A DNA stretch of 64,000 nt from positions 124,001 through 188,000 of the forward strand of contig NZ_APNM01000004.1 of the NCBI RefSeq assembly GCF_040361335.1. The letters run 5' to 3'. This document shows positions 58,933 through 64,000 of the stretch, piece by piece; positions within the stretch are counted from its first letter, which is position 1, and every line of letters begins with the position of its first letter. Source of the stretch: APNM01 sp040361335 (lineage in GTDB: Bacteria; Pseudomonadota; Gammaproteobacteria; Nevskiales; Salinisphaeraceae). The notes beneath the pieces were generated by a model that saw nothing but the letters and a program-made list of their open reading frames with translations, was not told where the DNA came from and did no database searches. Made by a program: the position numbers and the translations under genes.

Positions 58933-60209
58933 GCCGGGTCGCGATCCGCCTTGCGGGCCTGGTGGCGGGGCTGGTGGCGACCGCCTCGGCACAGGCACAA
59001 CCGCTGGCCGTCCTGCTGGAGGACGCCCTGGCGCATCCGGCGGTGGCCGCGCGCGAGCGGCGCGTCGAGGCCGCCGAGGCCACGCTGGGCGCGGAAACCG
59101 CGCGCTATCTCGGCGGCGGCGAGGCGTTCGCCAGCGCCACGCGCTTCGAGGACCGACGCATCGTGGGCCCGTTCGTGCCCTACGACTTCGCCGCCCTGCC
59201 CGCGGATCGCGAATTCGCCCGCTACGGCGTGCGTTACCGCCTGCCGGTGGATGTCTTCGGGGTGATCGCGGCGTCCCGCGAGCGCGCGCGGGGCGATCTC
59301 GAGGCCGCGCGTCTGCTGCGGCGCCAGGAGACCCTGCTAACCCTGCATCGCGTGGCCACCGCCTACGCCGACCTGCAGGCCCTGCGCCGACAGGCGCGGG
59401 CGCTGAGCACGCGCGCGGCGGCGCTGGAACGCATGGAGCGGCGGGTGATGGCCCAGATCGAGCTGGGCCAGGCCGCCAAGCTCGACGCCCGCGTCGTCGC
59501 CAGCGAGTTGGCCGCCCACCGCGCGGAAGCCGCCCGCCTGGAGGGCGCCGTGGCCGAGGCACGGGCGCGGCTGGCCGAGGCCGCCGGCCGCGATGCCGAG
59601 GTCACCGCCGACGAGATCATGGTGCCCGCCTGGGATCCGGCCGCCGCCGGCGACACCCTACCCGTGCGCATGGCCGAAAGCCGGGCGCGCGCGGCGCGCG
59701 CGGACGCCCGCGCGGCCCGCCGCGCCCTGCTGCCGCGCCTGGACGTGACCGCCGAGGCATCGCAGTACGAGGGCGGCGGCGAATCGCCGGACGACTGGGC
59801 GCTGGGTATCCAGGCCAGCATCCCCCTGGACTGGTCGGCACGAAGGCGCAGCGCCGCCGGCACGCGCGCCGGCGAGGCCGCGGCCGCCGACGCGCGCGCC
59901 GCCGAGCGGGAAGCCGCCCATCGCATCCGCGTCCTGGAGAGCGCCTACCACGCCGCCGTCGCCGACGCCGCCGCGCTGGGCGAGGAAGTGGCCCAGCGCC
60001 GCGAGGTACTGGATCTGGCCGAGGAAAAGCACCGCCTCGGGGCGATGGCGTTGGAGGAACTGCTGCGCCACCAGCGCGACTGGCTGGCGGCGGCATACCA
60101 GGTCGCCCGCGCGCGGGCCGCGGCCCAGGCGGCCTGGTCGGGACTGCAGGTGCTCCTGGGCACGGCCCCCGAGCGCTATATCCGCGCCGCCGCCGGCGAC
60201 GGCGGCTGA
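58929..60209 (+). CDS. TolC-family outer-membrane efflux protein
   Basis: A 426-residue protein with a Sec signal peptide (MSRVAIRLAGLVAGLVATAS, cleavage after AQA near residue 24) and two long coiled-coil repeats rich in Ala, Arg and Glu (around 105-205 and 300-400), as in TolC family. No lipobox, unlike NodT-type members. It completes the tripartite pump with the two upstream genes. A short beta-barrel section is expected in each half. Confidence 0.88.
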   Translation: MSRVAIRLAGLVAGLVATASAQAQPLAVLLEDALAHPAVAARERRVEAAEATLGAETARYLGGGEAFASATRFEDRRIVGPFVPYDFAALPADREFARYGVRYRLPVDVFGVIAASRERARGDLEAARLLRRQETLLTLHRVATAYADLQALRRQARALSTRAAALERMERRVMAQIELGQAAKLDARVVASELAAHRAEAARLEGAVAEARARLAEAAGRDAEVTADEIMVPAWDPAAAGDTLPVRMAESRARAARADARAARRALLPRLDVTAEASQYEGGGESPDDWALGIQASIPLDWSARRRSAAGTRAGEAAAADARAAEREAAHRIRVLESAYHAAVADAAALGEEVAQRREVLDLAEEKHRLGAMALEELLRHQRDWLAAAYQVARARAAAQAAWSGLQVLLGTAPERYIRAAAGDGG

Positions 60210-60306
60210 GGGAAAGACCCGGACGGCACGCCACGCCCCGTAACGGCGGACGCATGTAAGATCGCGGTTCGCGCCGATCCGATCACCGTCCCGCGAGGAA
60301 AGTCCC

Positions 60307-61533
60307 ATGACCGAGGTCGCCAACCTGCATGCCCTCATGGTCCTGCTGGTCGGCCTGACCATCGTCCTGGCGCCGCTGATCAAGGCGCTGTTCCGCCGGG
60401 TCGGGGTGCCGGCCCTGGTCGGGTTCCTGTTGCTCGGTTTCCTGTTGCGGCTGGCGGACACCCGCTGGCACCTGTTGCGCGACGACGTGCAACCCGCCTT
60501 CGACCTGCTCGCCAACCTCGGCCTGGTGGCGCTGCTGTTCCACGTCGGCCTGCGTAGCGACCTGCGCGGCCTGATCGAGAAGCTGCCCACCGCCAGCCTG
60601 GTCTGGATCGGGGATGTCATCGCCTCCGCCGCGCTCGGTTTCGCCGCCGCCCACGCCCTGCTCGGCCTGGACCTGATCGCCGCCCTGGTGATCGCGGCGG
60701 CCATGACCGCCACCAGCGTGGGCGTCTCCGTCAGCGTGTGGGAGGATGCCGGCTTGCTGGGATCGGAACGCGGCAAGCTGCTGATCGACGTCGCCGAATT
60801 GGACGACATCTCCGGCGTCGCCCTGATGGCCTTGCTGTTCGCGGTGATGCCGGTGCTGGCCGGCGGGGGCGGCGATCTCGCCGGTCCCCTGGCCTCGGCG
60901 GCCGGCGCCTTCGCGCTCAAGCTGATCGGATTTCTGGCGTTCTGCTATCTGTTCACGCGCTACCTGGAGCCCCGGATCACCGCCTGGGCGCGCCGCCTGG
61001 AGCCCGCCCCCGGGCGCATGCTCACGGTCGCGGGCCTGGGCTTCTGCATCGCGGCGCTCGCCGGCTGGCTGGGATTCTCGCTGGCGGTGGGGGCCCTGTT
61101 CGCCGGCCTGCTGTTCAGCCGCGACCCGGAAGCGGTCCGCAGCGAGGCCGGCTTCGACAAGCTCTACGAATTCTTCACGCCCTTCTTCTTCATCGGCATC
61201 GGGATGGCCATCGAACCCGGCGCCCTGACCGCCGGCCTGGGCCTGGGCGCAGTGTTGTTCGTGGCCGCGGCGGCCGGCAAGCTGCTCGGCGCGGGCGGCG
61301 TCGCCGCACTGCTCGACGGCCGTGGCGCCGGCCCGGCGCTGGGGGTGAGCATGATCCCCCGGGCCGAGATCGCCATGGTGATCGTGCATCAGGCACAGCT
61401 TCTGGGCCCCGCGATCGTGCCGGACGCGGTCTACGCCGGCATGGTGGTGGTCAGCGCCTTGACCTGCACCGCCGCGCCGCTCGTGCTGCGCCCGATCCTG
61501 GAACGGGAGCGGACTCAGAGCCCGAAGGGATAG
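60307..61533 (+). CDS. CPA2-family cation/proton antiporter (KefB-like membrane domain)
   Basis: A 408-residue, about 12-helix antiporter of the monovalent cation:proton antiporter-2 family. Motifs: LVALLFHVGLRSDLRGL (near 75), IDVAELDDISGVALM (near 160, with the Asp pair) and SMIPRAEIAMVI (near 350). It lacks the C-terminal TrkA-N regulatory domain of KefB/KefC. ATG 60307 follows GCGAGGAAAG. A -10-like TAAGAT lies upstream near 60257. Its end overlaps the convergent erythromycin-esterase-like gene by 19 bp. Confidence 0.87.
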   Translation: MTEVANLHALMVLLVGLTIVLAPLIKALFRRVGVPALVGFLLLGFLLRLADTRWHLLRDDVQPAFDLLANLGLVALLFHVGLRSDLRGLIEKLPTASLVWIGDVIASAALGFAAAHALLGLDLIAALVIAAAMTATSVGVSVSVWEDAGLLGSERGKLLIDVAELDDISGVALMALLFAVMPVLAGGGGDLAGPLASAAGAFALKLIGFLAFCYLFTRYLEPRITAWARRLEPAPGRMLTVAGLGFCIAALAGWLGFSLAVGALFAGLLFSRDPEAVRSEAGFDKLYEFFTPFFFIGIGMAIEPGALTAGLGLGAVLFVAAAAGKLLGAGGVAALLDGRGAGPALGVSMIPRAEIAMVIVHQAQLLGPAIVPDAVYAGMVVVSALTCTAAPLVLRPILERERTQSPKG

Positions 61534-62858
61534 GTCTCCGGCGCGTCGCGCTCGTCCCGGCCCGACCAGCGGGGCGCCTCGTACAGCGGCTCCACGGCCT
61601 CGGTCTCGTCGAGGTGGAACACCGCGTCGAACTGCGCCGTCAGGCAGGTATCGAAATAGTGGCTGGCGCGCTCGGTCCGCGGCCGGTAGATCACGCCGAT
61701 CGCCCGCTCCAGCCGCGCCTCGCGCAGATGCTCGCCGGCCTCGCCGGTGAGCGGCAGGAAGAAACGGTCCAGCCGGGTCCGCTCGAACAGGTGCTCGACA
61801 CTGCCCTCCAGCGCGGGCCGCACGCGCATGCGCTCCACCTCGCCGTCCCAATCGTGGGCGGCGGAGACGAAGCCGGTATAGGTGGTGAAGCCCACCAAGA
61901 GGGCCGCGTCCGACCCGGCCCGCTCGCGCACGAGTTGCCCCAGGTTCCATTCGCCGGCCCGGCCCATGCCCGTGGCACGGGCGTCGCCGAGATGCGAATT
62001 GTGGGCCCAGACCACGATCCGGCCGCGGCCGCCGCGCTTGCGCAGGTATTCACGCAGGGCGAACAGGGTCTCGGCCATGTGTGCGTCGCGCAGGTTCCAG
62101 GTATTCACCGTGGTTCCGAACATGGCGCGGTAATACTGCTCGGCATTGTGCACGACCGCCGCGTTGCGCTCGGCGCAGAACGCCTCGTCCGCGGCCTCCG
62201 GCCGCGCCGGTTCCGATAGCGACGAATCGGGACGCCGCCGCAGCTCGGCGAGCTGGCGCGTCACCGCCTCGCGGCAGTCCGGACGCAGATGGAACGCCGC
62301 CTCGTAGCCGTAGCGCTGGGGATCCCGGACATGATCCAGACAGGCATAGCGGCGGCGCGCCTCCGCCGTCTGTGCCGGATCCCGCTCTTCCAGATAGGCG
62401 ATCACGGCGTCGGCGGACCGGTACAGGCTGTACAGATCGAGACCGTAGAAACCGGTCCGCTGCCCGGCCGCCAGGGCGGCGTTGCGATCCCGCAGCCAGA
62501 CGATGAAATCGTAGACCTCGCGGTTGCGCCACATCCAGCGCGGGAAACGCTCGAACGAATCGAATGCCGCCAGGGTGCCGGCGGCGTCGCCGCCGCGGAC
62601 GTGCCGGTTCAGGCGGTAGGCATCCGGCCAATCGGCCTCCACCGCCACCGCTTCGAACCCGGCCTCGGCGATCAGGCGGCGCGTGATCTCGGCGCGCATG
62701 CGGTAGAACTCGCGAGTGCCGTGACTCGCCTCGCCCAGCAGGATCAAGTCGCGTCCCTCGGCCATCGCCAGCAGGGCATCGTAGTCCGCCGGGCCGCCGG
62801 ACAGCCGCAGCGCGGCATCGCGTACCGCGGTGAACGGCGTGACCACCCGGGCGGTCAC
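61515..62858 (-). CDS. Erythromycin esterase-like protein
   Basis: A 447-residue member of the EreA/ChaN-like family: LILLGEASHGTREFYRMRAE near 39-58 with the Glu and His of the active site, AVEADWPDAYRLNR, and VVWAHNSHLGDARATGMG near 285. Genomic relatives without resistance context are common and their substrates unknown; a role in antibiotic inactivation is not implied. ATGA overlap with the preceding phosphoribosyltransferase gene suggests a joint function, as in other genomes where these two are paired or fused. Confidence 0.85.
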   Translation of the reverse strand: MTARVVTPFTAVRDAALRLSGGPADYDALLAMAEGRDLILLGEASHGTREFYRMRAEITRRLIAEAGFEAVAVEADWPDAYRLNRHVRGGDAAGTLAAFDSFERFPRWMWRNREVYDFIVWLRDRNAALAAGQRTGFYGLDLYSLYRSADAVIAYLEERDPAQTAEARRRYACLDHVRDPQRYGYEAAFHLRPDCREAVTRQLAELRRRPDSSLSEPARPEAADEAFCAERNAAVVHNAEQYYRAMFGTTVNTWNLRDAHMAETLFALREYLRKRGGRGRIVVWAHNSHLGDARATGMGRAGEWNLGQLVRERAGSDAALLVGFTTYTGFVSAAHDWDGEVERMRVRPALEGSVEHLFERTRLDRFFLPLTGEAGEHLREARLERAIGVIYRPRTERASHYFDTCLTAQFDAVFHLDETEAVEPLYEAPRWSGRDERDAPETYPFGL

Positions 62859-63508
62859 GAAGCCTCCCCGTCACGTGCCGCCGCCAGCAGCGACTGCACC
62901 TCGGCGTCGCCGGTCTGACCGAAATGGCGGTAATGCGCGCCCACGGCCCGGAAGTCGGCCGGCCGGGACACGCACACGACCTCGTCGGCCAGATCACGGA
63001 ACTGGTCCTCGATACCCCGCGGCGCGACCGGCACGGCGACCACCAGGCGTGCCGGACCGAGGGATCGCACCGCGCTCAAGGCGGCGCGCATGCTGGCGCC
63101 GGTGGCCAGGCCGTCGTCGACCACCAGCACCGTGCGCCCCGCCACGCGCGGCGGTGGCCGGTCGCCCCGGTAGGCCCGCTCGCGCCGCGCCAGCTCCGCG
63201 CGCTCGGTCTCGACGACCGCGTCCACCTGCGCCCGGTCGACGCCCAGCGCCCGGATGAGCTTGTGGTCCAGCACCTCGACACCGCCGCTGGCGATCGCGC
63301 CCATGGCGAACTCCGGCTGACCCGGCACACCGATCTTGCGTACCACCAGCACATCCAGCTCCGCCCCGAGCGCCCGGGCCACCTGATAGGCGACCGGCAC
63401 GCCGCCGCGCGGCAGACCGAGCACCAGCGTGTCCGCGCCGCCGAACGCGGCGAGCCGCGCGGCCAGGCGCCGCCCGGCGTCGACGCGGTCCTCGAATACG
63501 CTTTCCAT
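62855..63508 (-). CDS. Phosphoribosyltransferase-domain protein
   Basis: A 217-residue type I PRTase: GLPRGGVPVAYQVARAL near 30, and the PRPP loop TVLVVDDGLATGASMRAAL near 125-143. Members of this branch are paired with erythromycin esterase-like or hydrolase domains and probably do not act in nucleotide salvage. ATG 63508 has GGAGG 10 nt upstream; ATG 63517 and 63538 are in-frame alternatives. An FNR-type box lies upstream. Confidence 0.85.
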   Translation of the reverse strand: MESVFEDRVDAGRRLAARLAAFGGADTLVLGLPRGGVPVAYQVARALGAELDVLVVRKIGVPGQPEFAMGAIASGGVEVLDHKLIRALGVDRAQVDAVVETERAELARRERAYRGDRPPPRVAGRTVLVVDDGLATGASMRAALSAVRSLGPARLVVAVPVAPRGIEDQFRDLADEVVCVSRPADFRAVGAHYRHFGQTGDAEVQSLLAAARDGEAS

Positions 63509-63574
63509 GGCCGACATGCCTCCCAATGGACAAGCCATCGCCGTCCATCGTTTCGCAGGCCGGCCGACGGCGTC

Positions 63575-63588
63575 TTGATCCAGGTCAA
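63575..63588. promoter_or_regulatory. FNR/DNR box between PRTase and hsp20 genes
   Basis: TTGATCCAGGTCAA. Centre 73.5 bp before ATG 63508 (64.5 bp before ATG 63517) on the minus strand and 87.5 bp before ATG 63669 on the plus strand. Confidence 0.75.
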
Positions 63589-63668
63589 TACGCCGCCGTC
63601 ATTCGTACCGAAAACTGGCGCCATCCGGCATCGGCCGGTCTTGTTCGGCACCGATCAAGGAGACAACC

Positions 63669-64000
63669 ATGGATTTGATGACCTGGAACCCGCTGCGCGA
63701 GATGGACAGCCTGTTCGGGCGCACCGGTCGCGGCGCGATGCGCTTCCCCGGCGAGGAGGAGTGGAGCCCGGCGGTGGATATCCGCGAGACCGACAAGGCC
63801 TATTTGATCACCGCCGAGCTACCCGGCGTGGAAAAGCAGGATATTGCGGTCACCACCGAGAACGGCGTGCTGACCCTGGCGGGCGAGCGCCGTCAGGAGA
63901 GCGAGGAGAAGGACGCCCGCCACCACCGCCGCGAGCGTTACTACGGGCGCTTCTCCCGCAGCTTCAGCCTGCCCGAGAACGCGGACGCCGACCGCATCGA
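63669..64000 (+). CDS. Hsp20 small heat-shock protein, N-terminal part
   Basis: The gene runs off the right edge; 110 codons are visible. The start MDLMTWNPLREMDSLFGR and the alpha-crystallin domain motifs WSPAVDIRETDKAYLITAEL, LPGVEKQDIAVTTENGVLTL (key core LPGVEKQDI) and YYGRFSRSFSLPENAD are those of Hsp20 chaperones. ATG 63669 follows CAAGGAG. It is divergent from the PRTase gene with an FNR-type box in between. Confidence 0.93.
   Translation, partial: MDLMTWNPLREMDSLFGRTGRGAMRFPGEEEWSPAVDIRETDKAYLITAELPGVEKQDIAVTTENGVLTLAGERRQESEEKDARHHRRERYYGRFSRSFSLPENADADRI

Noticed and set aside
63601..63668. A second FNR-like site near TTGTTCGGCACCGATCAA before hsp20
   Set aside because: Half-sites are wrong (TTGTT) and the spacer is too long.
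1..64000. tRNA, rRNA or prophage genes
   Set aside because: I saw no cloverleaf-like tRNA ends, rRNA segments, integrase or phage structural genes while reading both strands.

Overview
The window is a GC-rich (about 70% by eye) bacterial chromosome segment that reads as an anaerobic-respiration island. Gene content suggests a facultatively denitrifying, sulfide-oxidising gammaproteobacterium: E. coli-like UbiD, UbiU and UbiV, FabA and FabB, a Pseudomonas-type narK1K2GHJI cluster, and two sulfide:quinone oxidoreductases. A Chromatiales/Ectothiorhodospiraceae-like host is my inference; no rRNA is present to test it. I see no tRNA, rRNA, CRISPR array, replication origin or prophage.

Layout. 1-5025: end of nnrS, class II ribonucleotide reductase (nrdJa, nrdJb), NO sensor nsrR, a DNR-type regulator and a SirB-like membrane protein. 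5106-19491: porin, then narK1-narK2-narGHJI-ppiC-unknown-moeA-moaB, a complete membrane nitrate reductase operon with transport and molybdenum-cofactor genes. 19511-27254: a 56-residue membrane peptide, an orphan siroheme reductase, and a five-gene operon (small subunit, GMC oxidoreductase, FAD dehydrogenase, ThDP enzyme, AraC-type regulator) of unknown substrate. 27431-30700: fabA and fabB, a 423-bp inverted-repeat element inserted in a small gene, and an SRPBCC protein. 31039-34366: cytochrome c-FTR1 iron permease and a DadA-like oxidase. 34345-39789: ubiT, ubiV and ubiU divergent from an acyl-CoA dehydrogenase and ubiD (O2-independent ubiquinone synthesis). 39966-45576: hemolysin-III-like protein, hemN, type II SQR, a noncoding repeat block and a second acyl-CoA dehydrogenase. 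45683-52474: PdxH-like flavoprotein, PPK2, a helical protein, GAF-like and MgtC/DUF4010 proteins, response regulator, pseudo-receiver, genuine FNR and a universal stress protein. 52488-60209: TrxC, a second SQR, DUF2892 and a tripartite RND efflux system. 60307-64000: CPA2 antiporter, erythromycin-esterase-like protein, phosphoribosyltransferase and the start of an Hsp20 gene.

The unifying feature is regulation. I count 17 FNR/DNR-type boxes (TTGAT/C-N4-A/GTCAA, one with a single terminal mismatch), nearly all in promoter regions, and many centred 62-66 bp before a start codon. Three candidate sensors that could act on this network are encoded here: FNR with its Fe-S cysteines, a DNR-type protein, and NsrR with its three cysteines. 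The genes they appear to control cover what an O2-requiring metabolism must replace without air: dNTP synthesis (NrdJ), heme (HemN), ubiquinone (UbiUVT/UbiD), unsaturated fatty acids (FabA/B), iron uptake, nitrate respiration, sulfide oxidation and stress tolerance. The most novel-looking parts are the GMC/FAD/ThDP operon, the NrdR-FNR-NrdR composite promoter of nrdJ, the palindromic insert between narG and narH, and the 423-bp element.
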